Assembly: GCA_002361335.1 (NCBI GenBank)
Contig: DESS01000156.1
Coordinates: 39,545 to 103,544 of the forward strand
Reading direction: 5' to 3'
DNA: 64,000 bases
Source of the DNA: Richelia sp. UBA3308
GTDB lineage: Bacteria > Cyanobacteriota > Cyanobacteriia > Cyanobacteriales > Nostocaceae
This document shows positions 46,769-56,186 of the stretch, piece by piece. Position 1 is the stretch's first letter. Each line of letters begins with the position of its first letter. The translations under genes and the position numbers were made by a program. The notes beneath the pieces were generated by a model that saw only the letters and a program-made list of their open reading frames with translations, did no database searches and was not told where the DNA came from.

Positions 46769-46801
46769 TTTATACGAAATAAATTTGAGAAACTTGTGAG
46801 G
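46769..46801 (-). promoter_or_regulatory. Tandem CTCA promoter of the pyruvate kinase-like gene
   Basis: Gene-strand order: CCTCA, 6 bp, TCTCA, 11 bp, TATAAA. The -10 is 33 bp before the ATG at 46736. A decayed rightward copy (GTTTA, CCTTG) follows at about 46819-46835. Confidence 0.75.
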
Positions 46802-46993
46802 TGGTTTTGTCTCGATATGTTTACAAGTTCCTTGTCTGCTGCAAATTAGTAAATAAATTTAGAAAAGTATCAACAGCAAAAATCAGTTGTTTTCAGCCAA
46901 TTCTTAATAGAAATGGATGTTTAAGAGAAACACAGCCAGACAGTTAAGAATTAATAATTATTAGCTCAAAATCTAATTCCCTGTCCTGAATTT

Positions 46994-47527
46994 CTAGCTG
47001 TATAAAGCATCATACTTACACCAATCAATTTCCTCTGGTAACTCTTCGCGATATTCTTCAAAGCCTGTCTTAGAAACTTTCTTAGCAATACGGGTTTTTT
47101 TAATTGCGTCTTGAAGTTCTTGTTCTAATAGTGCAACCCGAGGTAATTCAAGAAACTTGCTTTCATTGATGATATCAACAAGCGAAATAATACCCATTAA
47201 TTCTCCTTGAATAACAGGTGCCCTGAGTAAATGATGTTCGGCAAACAACCGCGCTACATATTCTACATCTAAATCTGGATTAACAACTATACAAGGCTTA
47301 CTCATAATTTCGTAAACGCGCACTTTGGCTGTATCTTTACCAAGAGCAATTACTTTGTAAACTATATCTGAAAAGGTAATAATCCCGTAGGCATCTTCAT
47401 CGTGATGACGTTCTACAATTAATGCATGGCAACAAGAGGTTTGCATTAATTTAACTGCTTCTGCCACAGTTGCTCCACTGCTAATAGTGGCAACATCTGT
47501 AGTCATAATGTCTGCTGCTTTTAACAT
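46994..47527 (-). CDS. CBS-domain pair with deleted CP12 module (copy 3)
   Basis: A 177-residue paralogue of copies 1 and 2. Both CBS domains are intact. The join KKTRIA-KKVSKTGFEEY shows an in-frame loss of about 31 residues that in the other copies contain the Cys pair and the AWD...ELQAEL core. Only the CP12 tail remains (EELPEEIDWCKYD), with a single Cys. It should still sense adenylates but is unlikely to bind phosphoribulokinase. The ATG follows GGAGGTGA. It has its own tandem CTCA promoter (47573-47605), divergent from pflB. Confidence 0.87.
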   Translation of the reverse strand: MLKAADIMTTDVATISSGATVAEAVKLMQTSCCHALIVERHHDEDAYGIITFSDIVYKVIALGKDTAKVRVYEIMSKPCIVVNPDLDVEYVARLFAEHHLLRAPVIQGELMGIISLVDIINESKFLELPRVALLEQELQDAIKKTRIAKKVSKTGFEEYREELPEEIDWCKYDALYS

Positions 47528-47572
47528 AATTCACCTCCGTGGCATATAAAATGATTTCTGAATTTATTTTTA

Positions 47573-47605
47573 TTTATAGAAAATAAATCTGAGAAACTTG
47601 TGAGG
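47573..47605 (-). promoter_or_regulatory. Tandem CTCA promoter of CBS copy 3
   Basis: Gene-strand order: CCTCA, 6 bp, TCTCA, 11 bp, TATAAA. The -10 is 46 bp before the ATG at 47527. Confidence 0.75.
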
Positions 47606-47635
47606 TGGTTTTGATATCTCGATATGCTCACAAGT

Positions 47636-47668
47636 TCCTCATCTTTTTTATTTACAACGGAATTGTAG
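47636..47668 (+). promoter_or_regulatory. Tandem CTCA promoter of pflB
   Basis: GCTCA at 47636, CCTCA at 47647, 11 bp, TACAAC at 47663-47668. The pflB ATG at 47875 is about 207 bp downstream, giving a long leader that includes a scrap of the lipoprotein gene 3' end on the opposite strand near 47690-47720. Confidence 0.75.
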
Positions 47669-47874
47669 AAGAATGCAGGAGTAATTAGGTTACAAGCGTC
47701 CGATTGAGGACGAGTTATAAACAAATTTTTTGATTAACCGTCCTCTTTTTGAATGCAGGAAGCCGCACATTTTGCTTTTCCAGAAACCCTGGGTATCGTC
47801 GCAATTACAAAATGTGCATCTGTATAAATTTGACTTCTTACTCGGCAATTAAACACGTAGATGCGAGAGTCAAG

Positions 47875-50103
47875 ATGATGGAACAATGGAATGGGTTTGA
47901 AACTGGCAAGTGGATGAAGGAAATCAATGTACGTGACTTTATCCAAAAAAACTATAATCCTTACACGGGAGACGATTCTTTTTTAACAGGTGCAACCAAT
48001 AAAACTCAAACTCTGTGGATAATGGTAAAAAATCTGATGAAAACAGAGCGAGAAAAAGAAATTTTAGATGTTGATACAGAAGTTGTTTCCACAATTACTT
48101 CCCATCAACCGGGCTATATTAACCGTGAATTAGAGGAAATCGTCGGTTTACAAACCGATAAACCTCTCAAACGCGCTATTATGCCTTTTGGTGGTATCCG
48201 AGTGGTGAAATCTTCTTTGTCAGCTTACGGGTATAAAATTAATCCGTCTACAGAAGAGATTTTCACTAAATACCGCAAAAGCCATAACGACGGGGTTTTT
48301 GATGCTTATACCAGCGAAATGCGGTTAGCACGACACTCCGGTATTATCACGGGTTTGCCCGACGCTTATGGTAGAGGTAGAATCATTGGCGATTATCGTC
48401 GAGTCGCTTTGTACGGTGTTGATAGATTAATCAACGATAAAAAAGAGCAACTCGAATCTTTAGAAGTAGATGCAATTGAATCTGGCGTAATTCAACTCCG
48501 GGAAGAAATAAACGAGCAAATAAAAGCTTTGTTCGAGCTTAAGGAAATGGCTGCTAGCTACGGTTTTGATATTAGTCTTCCTGCTAGCAATGCTAAAGAA
48601 GCTGTACAGTGGCTTTACTTTGGTTATTTAGCAGCAGTCAAAGAACAAAACGGTGCTGCAATGTCTTTAGGAAGGGTTTCAAGTTTCTTGGATATCTATT
48701 TTGAACGAGATTTGCAGCAAGGTAAGGTAACAGAAACTCAGTTGCAAGAATTCATCGACCATTTTGTAATGAAATTGCGGATGGTACGCTTCTTGCGAAC
48801 TCCAGAATACAATCAGTTATTCTCGGGAGATCCCACTTGGGTAACTGAATGCATTGGTGGTATGGGTGAAGACGGTAGAACTCTTGTCACCAAAAACAGC
48901 TTCCGCATCCTCAATACTCTGTATAATTTGGGAGCCGCACCAGAGCCGAATTTAACTGTATTATGGTCGGAACGCTTACCAAAAGCTTTCAAGGAATTTT
49001 GTACAAATGTTTCTATCCATACCAGTTCGATTCAGTATGAAAACGATGACTTGATGCGTCCTTATTGGGGAGATGATTACGGTATTGCTTGCTGTGTTTC
49101 TGCAATGCGTATTGGTAAGCAAATGCAATTCTTTGGCGCACGGGTTAATCTTGCCAAGTGTTTGCTATATGCTATCAACGGCGGTAAAGATGAAAAATCC
49201 GGCGAGCAAATAGCACCAGCTTTTGCACCGATTACTTCAGAATATTTAGATTATGACGAGGTAATTCAAAGATTTGATTTGATGGTGGACTGGTTAGCAA
49301 AAACCTACATCAATATGCTTAACGTCATCCACTATATGCACGATAAATACTGCTACGAGCGTATCGAGATGGCATTACACGACCGCGACGTGTTCCGGAC
49401 AATGGCTTGCGGTATGGCTGGTTTATCTGTAGTTGCGGATGCATTAGCAGCTATTAAATATACCAAAGTCAAAGTATTGCGCGACGAAAAAGGACTTGCA
49501 GTTGATTATCAAATCGAAGGCGATTTTCCTAAATATGGTAACAACGATGACCGCGCCGATGATATAGCAGCAGGTTTAATTACCGATTTTATGAACAAAT
49601 TACGCCAGCATAAAACCTATCGCAATGCTTTACCAACCCAGTCAATATTAACCATTACCTCAAACGTAGTTTACGGTAAGAAAACAGGTAGTACCCCCGA
49701 CGGTAGAAAAGCCGGAGAACCCTTTGCACCCGGAGCAAACCCCATGCACGGAAGAGATACAAAGGGTGCGATCGCCTCTCTTGCATCGGTAGCGAAACTT
49801 CCTTACGAATACTCCCAAGACGGTATTTCCAATACGTTTTCAATTGTACCCACTGCACTAGGTAAAATTCCAGAAGACAGGATTAACAACTTAGTGGGAA
49901 TGCTCGACGGATATTTCCACGATGGTGGACATCATATCAATGTCAACGTCCTCAATCGAGAAATGTTATTAGATGCAATGGAACACCCCGAAGAATATCC
50001 CCAGTTAACTATCAGAGTTTCGGGTTATGCGGTCAATTTCATTAAACTAACCAGAGAACAACAGTTAGACGTTGTGAAACGGACATTCCACGAGCGGATG
50101 TAA
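47875..50103 (+). CDS. pflB: Pyruvate formate-lyase
   Basis: A 742-residue glycyl-radical enzyme converting pyruvate plus CoA to acetyl-CoA plus formate without oxygen. The start is ATG at 47875 (or 47878), because from there [13 protein letters not shown] aligns with the usual N-terminus. An upstream in-frame ATG at 47749 would add 42 unrelated residues. Visible signatures are [23 protein letters not shown], the adjacent catalytic cysteines in [10 protein letters not shown], and the radical glycine in IRVSGYAV near the C-terminus. No activating enzyme gene (pflA) is in the window, although one is essential. The tandem CTCA promoter is at 47636-47668. Confidence 0.95.
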   Translation: MMEQWNGFETGKWMKEINVRDFIQKNYNPYTGDDSFLTGATNKTQTLWIMVKNLMKTEREKEILDVDTEVVSTITSHQPGYINRELEEIVGLQTDKPLKRAIMPFGGIRVVKSSLSAYGYKINPSTEEIFTKYRKSHNDGVFDAYTSEMRLARHSGIITGLPDAYGRGRIIGDYRRVALYGVDRLINDKKEQLESLEVDAIESGVIQLREEINEQIKALFELKEMAASYGFDISLPASNAKEAVQWLYFGYLAAVKEQNGAAMSLGRVSSFLDIYFERDLQQGKVTETQLQEFIDHFVMKLRMVRFLRTPEYNQLFSGDPTWVTECIGGMGEDGRTLVTKNSFRILNTLYNLGAAPEPNLTVLWSERLPKAFKEFCTNVSIHTSSIQYENDDLMRPYWGDDYGIACCVSAMRIGKQMQFFGARVNLAKCLLYAINGGKDEKSGEQIAPAFAPITSEYLDYDEVIQRFDLMVDWLAKTYINMLNVIHYMHDKYCYERIEMALHDRDVFRTMACGMAGLSVVADALAAIKYTKVKVLRDEKGLAVDYQIEGDFPKYGNNDDRADDIAAGLITDFMNKLRQHKTYRNALPTQSILTITSNVVYGKKTGSTPDGRKAGEPFAPGANPMHGRDTKGAIASLASVAKLPYEYSQDGISNTFSIVPTALGKIPEDRINNLVGMLDGYFHDGGHHINVNVLNREMLLDAMEHPEEYPQLTIRVSGYAVNFIKLTREQQLDVVKRTFHERM

Positions 50104-50119
50104 ACGCACAAATTATGTA

Positions 50120-50142
50120 GAGACGTAGCACTGCTACGTCTC
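50120..50142. repeat. GAGACGTAGCA hairpin repeat
   Basis: Perfect 11-bp arms (GAGACGTAGCA/TGCTACGTCTC) around one base, 16 bases after the pflB stop. It belongs to the same repeat class as 11331-11363 and may terminate pflB transcripts. Confidence 0.6.
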
Positions 50143-50185
50143 CAAAACTTATGCATTCACCAAAATACTAATAATTAAAATTATC

Positions 50186-51148
50186 ATGAAAATTAAACAA
50201 CAATACCTCGAAGCTTACCTGCAATTAGCTCAACAATTGCTAATTTGTCCTCACGGTGAAGAATGGACATTATTAGAGCGCAACGAACAATTAGTTACTC
50301 CTGAATTTGTAAAAATACTCGAACATCTTGCAGTACAACTTGCAGGAGAGGGAAAAGCAGAAGCATCTAAATATTTACATCATTGGTCAAAACAAATCAA
50401 TCACCTATTTGAACAAGCAGTTCATCATCAAAGCAGTGACGAAAAATCTCAAGCTTATCTAGAGCTTGTTCAAGCATTGTTAGATTGCCCTAGCGGTTCG
50501 GAAGTAGATATTTTGGCAGCCAACGAACACCTAATTGACGCAAGTTTAGTCAAAATGATGAAACAAGTTGCGGCTCAAATGGCTAAACGTGATGAAGAAG
50601 AAGCGGCTCGTTTTTTGAGCAATTTAGCTGCTGAAATTGGTCGTAATTTAGTACCAGTTGATAATTATAAAGCCAATTTACAGAAAGATGCTTCATTGAC
50701 TGATTTAGATAAAAACAATAGCTTTGTCAACTTTGAAAAATTTAACCAGCCTTTAGCAATTCCCAAAGAAAAGCCAGAAAATAGGATACCACAAGAAACT
50801 ACTACACCAAAACCACAAGTTGATGATTCGACGAAGCAGTGGATTGATGAAAGTCTTGCAGAAATAGCAGAATCATTGAAAAATCTTGAAGAGATTGTAT
50901 TTTCAAAACTGCAACCCTCAAATCCACTTTGGTACATGGATATATTAGAACGCGCTCAAGCTAATGGTTGGATACTTACTACCGAAGAAGTAGAGGATTT
51001 GATTGGGGTAAAACCTAGATGTGAAGCGGGTAAAAATTCTTATGAGCGCGGCTGCTGGCTATTTGTGAAAGCAGGTAAGATGGGTTCCCATACGGGTTGG
51101 AGGGTGATGAAGGAAGAGGTTGAAATACCGGGGGAAATTTTAGGATAA
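50186..51148 (+). CDS. Repeat-containing cytoplasmic protein, 320 residues
   Basis: Two tandem helical units of about 75 residues (about 8-78 and 88-158), each with the pattern YLxLxQxLLxCPxGxE followed by a helix ending in AxQxAxxG/R. This type is common in cyanobacterial signalling and CHAT/TPR proteins, where it sits at the N-terminus. A polar linker rich in Lys, Pro and Thr follows (about 160-220). The C-terminal 80 residues hold WILTTEEVEDLIGVKP and several Trp, resembling a small DNA- or peptide-binding domain. No enzyme motif is seen. It is 82 bp downstream of pflB with a hairpin repeat between. Confidence 0.65.
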   Translation: MKIKQQYLEAYLQLAQQLLICPHGEEWTLLERNEQLVTPEFVKILEHLAVQLAGEGKAEASKYLHHWSKQINHLFEQAVHHQSSDEKSQAYLELVQALLDCPSGSEVDILAANEHLIDASLVKMMKQVAAQMAKRDEEEAARFLSNLAAEIGRNLVPVDNYKANLQKDASLTDLDKNNSFVNFEKFNQPLAIPKEKPENRIPQETTTPKPQVDDSTKQWIDESLAEIAESLKNLEEIVFSKLQPSNPLWYMDILERAQANGWILTTEEVEDLIGVKPRCEAGKNSYERGCWLFVKAGKMGSHTGWRVMKEEVEIPGEILG

Positions 51149-51159
51149 TCAACTATTAA

Positions 51160-51188
51160 AGTGCGACTGACTCCAAGCCAATCGCACT
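51160..51188. terminator. Possible bidirectional terminator between convergent genes
   Basis: AGTGCGA and TCGCACT arms with a 15-base loop lie between the convergent genes ending at 51148 and 51235. There is no strong T-run on either side. Confidence 0.3.
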
Positions 51189-51234
51189 AATAATTCATTC
51201 ATAGGCAAACACCAAACTAAACAACTCATCCTAA

Positions 51235-51747
51235 CTAGAATCTATAACCTAAACCTCCTTGAAGACTAACAGCATCAGCAGAACTATTTTCATAGGCATC
51301 AATACCCCATTTTGCATCACCGTATACAATCAATCTGTCGCTAACTTCAGATTCTGCACCAAGAGTAATTACAGCAGCATTTCTGTTACCCAGAGGGGTG
51401 TTGTCACCTTCGTCTGTAATCCAGGAATAACCAGCACCGAAGTAAAGGTTAGTATTGTCGGCAATTGGTGTATCAACAGTTAGCATTGGCATAATAGCCG
51501 CAGCATCACCACCAAATAGAACCGCACCCCTCGCAGACATAGATGCTTCGGGTATTGCATAACGTCCTTGAACGTTACCACCAAATACTTCACCGTCGTT
51601 TCCTTGTCCTCCGCTGGTTACACCTCCTGCAATACCAACACCGATATAACTACCATCCATACCCGTCGGTTGAGCAGCAGCAATTCCGCCTGAAAGAATA
51701 ACGGAAGTTGCAGCAAATAGGCTAATTGCTACATTAAAAAATCTCAT
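51235..51747 (-). CDS. Small outer-membrane beta-barrel protein
   Basis: A 170-residue protein with a signal peptide (cut after AAAQ near 26). The mature sequence is glycine-rich with alternating hydrophobic and polar residues forming about eight strands, and it ends GLGYRF. A terminal aromatic residue is the usual insertion signal of outer-membrane barrels. It is most like small OmpA/Opa-type eight-strand barrels. GGGAGG precedes the ATG. A tandem CTCA promoter lies upstream at 51885-51917. Confidence 0.75.
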   Translation of the reverse strand: MRFFNVAISLFAATSVILSGGIAAAQPTGMDGSYIGVGIAGGVTSGGQGNDGEVFGGNVQGRYAIPEASMSARGAVLFGGDAAAIMPMLTVDTPIADNTNLYFGAGYSWITDEGDNTPLGNRNAAVITLGAESEVSDRLIVYGDAKWGIDAYENSSADAVSLQGGLGYRF

Positions 51748-51884
51748 AGTATCCTCCCGATATAGACTAAGTTAATTCCTAGCTATATCAATTCAAAGAT
51801 TTATGTTGATGTAGGATTTTTTCTACATTTTCTAGATTCGATAGAAAGGATTATTTGCGATTTATTTACTTTCTATCTACTTTT

Positions 51885-51917
51885 AAAGTAACGAAAAAAC
51901 TTGAGAAACTCGTGAGT
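51885..51917 (-). promoter_or_regulatory. Tandem CTCA promoter of the outer-membrane protein
   Basis: Gene-strand order: ACTCA, 6 bp, TCTCA, 11 bp, TACTTT. The -10 is 138 bp before the ATG at 51747. It is divergent from 52082-52114. Confidence 0.7.
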
Positions 51918-52072
51918 ATATAAAACTTAACCTGGAAAAATAACTTATTATGATATAGAAAATGTTTAAAAACTGTTTTATAGTGGGATGGCACTAAGAT
52001 AAGCTGAAACTGTTATTACTAAGCTGTTACGCATTTCATTTATATAACACCAAGTTTTAATTTTTACTAATC

Positions 52073-52114
52073 CCTCAAAATCCTCACAAAATCCTCATGT
52101 TTTAAATATAACTT
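52073..52114 (+). promoter_or_regulatory. Tandem CTCA promoter of the CHAT operon, with a third repeat
   Basis: CCTCA at 52082 and 52093, 11 bp, TAACTT at 52109-52114. An additional CCTCA at 52073 (9 bp upstream of the first) makes this the only copy with three half-sites. Confidence 0.75.
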
Positions 52115-52329
52115 GAAGGTGTAAAAGTTCAATTGAGTTCAAAACTGTATTAACTAATACAGAAAAACTTTCATGTTGCACATCTTGTCACAATGCTAAG
52201 CCAAACAGCAATGCCTATTTGTTCGATATGACTAAACAACGATTTTTTGTGCCTAGCTCAAAGTTAGCCACTGCTGCATATCTAATGTTTCTTTCGGTGA
52301 CGTTTGTTCGTACCTTTGTTGAGCAAAAC

Positions 52330-52905
52330 ATGAAAAGATTTCATAACAAATTACTTGCTTTGTTTTTAGCTTCAATGGTTATCCAATTAGGATGCATCAA
52401 AGAAAATACTGCTTACCAAACTGAGCCAACAACAATAAAAATTGCTCAAGCACAAACTCGTCTTATCTCAGTAGTATTGTCCACCAGGGTAGAAGTGGAG
52501 CAAAAAACAGGAGAATCTAAATTTGGTAGATTAACAGGGATTGATCCTAAAGGTAACTCCTTAACAATTACACTGGACAATCAGCGGCTTGAGTCGATAC
52601 CAACAGATAAAATCAACAAAGTAAGATTTCTTCTTGGTGACCAACAATGTCCCAAGCGCAATGAAAATTTTGTATGTCCAACTCGTAATTATCCCCTTCC
52701 TCCTGCCCTAGGAGAGATCAGAAAGTGGTCTAATATTGCACTAGGCGATTTAACACTTACAGAAAATAACAATCGAGTTGATGTCAAATTACCTTGTGAG
52801 GTAGACCGACGGGCGTGTAAAGAAAAAGGAGCTAGCTATGCGATTTCTGAGATAACATTCACCGCCAAAAATCAGGTAACTTTATTGGTTGATGTTTCAA
52901 ATTAA
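52330..52905 (+). CDS. Lipoprotein, first gene of the CHAT operon
   Basis: About 191 residues from ATG at 52330, chosen because a lipoprotein signal peptide follows directly and ends QLGC at residue 17. The frame is open 37 codons further upstream to an ATG at 52219, so the start is not settled. The mature domain is beta-rich with a paired Cys pattern (CPKRNENFVC and CEVDRRAC) suggesting disulfides. No family is recognised. It is followed after 92 bp by the CHAT protein and lies in the unit driven by 52073-52114. Confidence 0.65.
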   Translation: MKRFHNKLLALFLASMVIQLGCIKENTAYQTEPTTIKIAQAQTRLISVVLSTRVEVEQKTGESKFGRLTGIDPKGNSLTITLDNQRLESIPTDKINKVRFLLGDQQCPKRNENFVCPTRNYPLPPALGEIRKWSNIALGDLTLTENNNRVDVKLPCEVDRRACKEKGASYAISEITFTAKNQVTLLVDVSN

Positions 52906-52997
52906 AGATAAATATCTGATTTTATAAGTCTTTTGACTCAGTTTTTGGAGCAAATCAACTTATTCTTTATTAGTGTTGTTAATTTCCAGCAATCCTT

Positions 52998-55900
52998 ATG
53001 CATCCTCCCACAAATGCCACTAAAACAGGTATAAAGGTTTTGTCTGTACTGACATTGTTAGTTCTCCCTTTTAATACCTTTTCATGTTTTTCAGAACCAC
53101 CTCAAGCTGTTAATAAAGTATCTCTACAAGCAAAAACAAACTCACCCTTACAATTTATTGGTATAGGGAAACCTGATATTCAAATTGTGGATGGATTTCC
53201 ACGCACCGAGGGACTTAGCAAAATCCTGCAAGGGGCAAAATGGCTCTTCTATCCTGATGGTAAATTCGTATTTGTTCCATCAAAAAATGCCAATGTCCGG
53301 AATGATTTATATCCTATTACCGGAACTTACAAAAAAGTAGGTGATATATTTGAATTTCGAGCAGAGCGAAAATCTTCAGTAGTAGATGCTAGTGCTTCTG
53401 TAGATGGTGTAATTCGGGTAGACAAAGACAGGGTTTTGTTAGAAGTGACTAGAGTATCGAGGGCTGGAGCTCAACGACAAATTGCTCGAATTTCGCAAAC
53501 TCTATCCCCAGCATCTCAAGTTACTGCCCAGTCTCCACAGCGAATTCAGGGAATTCAAGTTCCTTCCTTATTTAAAGTTTCACTAAGAGGCAAAACTGAA
53601 GCACAGGCATTTAGTCCAATTGCTGCTACTTTAAAAATCTTGCCCTCTAGTACGGGCGATTCCAATCCTTTCTTCGTCATCCTTAAAACAGAAAATGATG
53701 ATGTAAATGGCAGCCTATTGTGGTCATCATTTGCTCCCATTCAGGCAGGACAGCAGGAATTTGATAGCAAAATTACTATTAATGGTAAACAGGTTCGTTT
53801 AGATGTGAATCCAAGTCAAGAAAAGTTTCGCCTAGATATATCTTGGATGACTATTCCTAGTGGCATGACTGTTGGGAGTATTCCTGTAGGAGTTGCAGTT
53901 AAGCAAGGCACAATGAATTTCTCAATTGAAAGTGATTCGATTTCTGGGACAGTTCAGGCAGAGGGAATTTCAGACCTTGGTAATTCGAGTCTTTACGAGG
54001 CAGAATTTACGGGTAAGATGATAGCAGAAGATATTACATTTTCCGTTCCGAAAAAACTACAAAAGAAGCAAGTTGTAAAAGCAGAGAAACAGACAAGTGA
54101 ATCAATCACCCCCTTTAATGGTAGCTGGCAATTAGAGCAGTCAGAAGCATCAGAACCATTAAAAACATTTGGGGAACTTGAACTAAAGCAGGAGGGAGTA
54201 AAGGTTCATGGTAAATACACTGGACGGGGAGGTGGGAAAATAAAAGGAACAGTGCGGGGAAATCGCCTAGATTTTACTTGGAAGGACAAGACTGGCAGGG
54301 GTTGGGGATTCTTACGAGCCATAGCAGATGGAACCACCCTTACAGGGATGTGGGGAATAGGTAAAGATAAGACAGGTGGACAAAACCTACTTGCTACCCA
54401 ACCCAAAAAACTTTCTTCCGCTGCTACATCCTCTCAAGATATGCGAGTGTTAAGGGATGAAGGATATGACCTATTTTTGCAAGGTAAGTGTCAGCAAGCA
54501 ATTTCTCTACTAGAAAAAGCCTCTACTTTATTTAAACAGGAGAGTGAGAACCCTAACGTATCGAACCTAATGAGAACTAGTGCGTTGATTGATGTCGTGA
54601 ATATTCACAGTCGTCTTTCTTCCTGCTACCTTCATACTAAAGATTATCTAGGACTGCAAAACAGCTTACATGAAGTGATAGAAACTCGCAGAAGTCTCAA
54701 TCAGATCGATTATATTGAATCTGTAAACCGAGAGCAAGCCAATTATATTCAAAATAGCATAGCAAATTATGCTGAATGGTGGCGGCAACGAATAATTTCA
54801 GATGAGAAGAAAATTGAAGCTTTGCAAAATGCACAAGGTTTTTTAGAGAACTTAATGCGCTTGTTTGTCGATTCAGGCAACGAACAAGAAGCTCTATTAG
54901 TTGTAGAAAAGTCCAAAGCTAGAGCATTCGCCGATATTTTGAACAAACGCTTATCCCCCAATATCTGGGAGGCTTATGCTACTCCGCCAACTATCCAGCA
55001 GATTCAAAAAATTGCCCGAACCCAGAACGCAACTTTGGTCGAGTATGCAACTCTTTGTAATGATATTACGAAGTTAAATTCGTTAAATTCAAATGATAAG
55101 AAAAAGTCCTACTATGATAGTTGTAAAAAGTCAGATTTACTGATTTGGGTTGTTAAGCCTACGGGTGAAGTCGAATTACGAACTAACAGCCTTACAAAGC
55201 TTCAACCTCTTGAAAAGTGTTTTGATTATAATTCTAAAGAGTCTAAAGAGCCTAATATTGAAGCTTTTGTTAATGGAACTAAAAGAGCTATTAATGACCA
55301 ACATCCTAACCGCCAAGCCAGTGATCCTAACCCCTGTTTAAAGCAATGGCATAAATTTTTAATTGAACCAATATCTGAATTATTACCATCAAATCCTAAA
55401 TCTTCCATAATCTTTATACCTCACAAAGAATTGTTCTTCGTCCCTTTTCCAGCGCTTTTAGATACCAATGGAAAATATTTAATTCAGAAGCATACTATTG
55501 TTACAGCCCCCTCCATTCAGGTTTTGGATTCTACACATAAACTAAGGTTGCAAAATCAAGGAAAAACCAAAGATGTTTTAGTCGTTGGTAACCCTAAACT
55601 TACAAATGAAGTAGTACAAAAATATCGGCTACAGTCGGTAGAGTTTTTGGAGCAAGGAGCAAATGAAATTGCAAACAAGTTTAACACCACAGCCCTTACC
55701 GGTGAGCAAGCAACAAAAGCAGAGATTTTGAATCGATTACCTCAAACTCGAATTATCCACTTAGCAACCCATGGAAAGTATCAAGAAAAAGAAGGCTTAA
55801 AAAGTTGGATCGCCTTAGCTCGCTCCGGGAATGACAACGGATTACTTACGGCTGAAGAAATCTTTAAAAAATACGCTCCTCCCAAGGGAACTCCGCTACG

Positions 55901-56186
55901 TGCTGAATTAATTTTCCTTGCAGCTTGCCAAACTGGACAAGGTGACATTAAAGCAGATGGAGTAATTGGGCTTTCTCGGTCTTTAATTGCTGCGGGTATT
56001 CCCAGTATAGTTGCTTCTTTAGCAACTGCGCGGTCTAATTCAACAAATTTCCTAACTAAAGAATTTTACAACCACCTTTCATTAGGCAAAGCTCAGGCAT
56101 TGCGCGAAGCTATGTTAAAAACGATGAAAGTGTACCCTGAGCCTGTACATTGGGCATGGTTTACAGTAATTGGAGAAGGAAAATAA
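52998..56186 (+). CDS. Exported CHAT-domain caspase-like protease with helical repeats
   Basis: A 1062-residue protein. A hydrophobic N-terminus (about 11-28) suggests export. Residues about 50-480 are beta-rich with two lipocalin-like sections. Residues 490-640 are TPR-like helices. Residues about 700-1062 are a CHAT domain: His in LATHG near 925 and Cys in AACQTG near 976 form the expected dyad, followed by the GVIGLSRSLIAAGIPSIVAS segment. CHAT proteases can be activated by partner binding to TPR repeats. No obvious dedicated substrate such as gasdermin is adjacent. The neighbouring lipoprotein and membrane protein are candidate partners, by position only. Confidence 0.88.
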   Translation: MHPPTNATKTGIKVLSVLTLLVLPFNTFSCFSEPPQAVNKVSLQAKTNSPLQFIGIGKPDIQIVDGFPRTEGLSKILQGAKWLFYPDGKFVFVPSKNANVRNDLYPITGTYKKVGDIFEFRAERKSSVVDASASVDGVIRVDKDRVLLEVTRVSRAGAQRQIARISQTLSPASQVTAQSPQRIQGIQVPSLFKVSLRGKTEAQAFSPIAATLKILPSSTGDSNPFFVILKTENDDVNGSLLWSSFAPIQAGQQEFDSKITINGKQVRLDVNPSQEKFRLDISWMTIPSGMTVGSIPVGVAVKQGTMNFSIESDSISGTVQAEGISDLGNSSLYEAEFTGKMIAEDITFSVPKKLQKKQVVKAEKQTSESITPFNGSWQLEQSEASEPLKTFGELELKQEGVKVHGKYTGRGGGKIKGTVRGNRLDFTWKDKTGRGWGFLRAIADGTTLTGMWGIGKDKTGGQNLLATQPKKLSSAATSSQDMRVLRDEGYDLFLQGKCQQAISLLEKASTLFKQESENPNVSNLMRTSALIDVVNIHSRLSSCYLHTKDYLGLQNSLHEVIETRRSLNQIDYIESVNREQANYIQNSIANYAEWWRQRIISDEKKIEALQNAQGFLENLMRLFVDSGNEQEALLVVEKSKARAFADILNKRLSPNIWEAYATPPTIQQIQKIARTQNATLVEYATLCNDITKLNSLNSNDKKKSYYDSCKKSDLLIWVVKPTGEVELRTNSLTKLQPLEKCFDYNSKESKEPNIEAFVNGTKRAINDQHPNRQASDPNPCLKQWHKFLIEPISELLPSNPKSSIIFIPHKELFFVPFPALLDTNGKYLIQKHTIVTAPSIQVLDSTHKLRLQNQGKTKDVLVVGNPKLTNEVVQKYRLQSVEFLEQGANEIANKFNTTALTGEQATKAEILNRLPQTRIIHLATHGKYQEKEGLKSWIALARSGNDNGLLTAEEIFKKYAPPKGTPLRAELIFLAACQTGQGDIKADGVIGLSRSLIAAGIPSIVASLATARSNSTNFLTKEFYNHLSLGKAQALREAMLKTMKVYPEPVHWAWFTVIGEGK

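Noticed and set aside
46819..46850. Rightward tandem promoter copy between the pyruvate kinase-like and CBS copy 3 promoters
   Set aside because: Half-sites read GTTTA and CCTTG and the -10 is out of place. It is treated as a decayed duplicate, not a promoter.
47521..47724. 67-codon minus-strand frame overlapping the CBS copy 3 promoter
   Set aside because: It covers both tandem promoters. Its QSDACN-like stretch is better explained as a scrap of the lipoprotein 3' end.
47749..47874. 42-codon N-terminal extension of pyruvate formate-lyase
   Set aside because: The extension is unlike the family and is covered by a duplicated regulatory/relic block. The ATG at 47875 gives the normal N-terminus.
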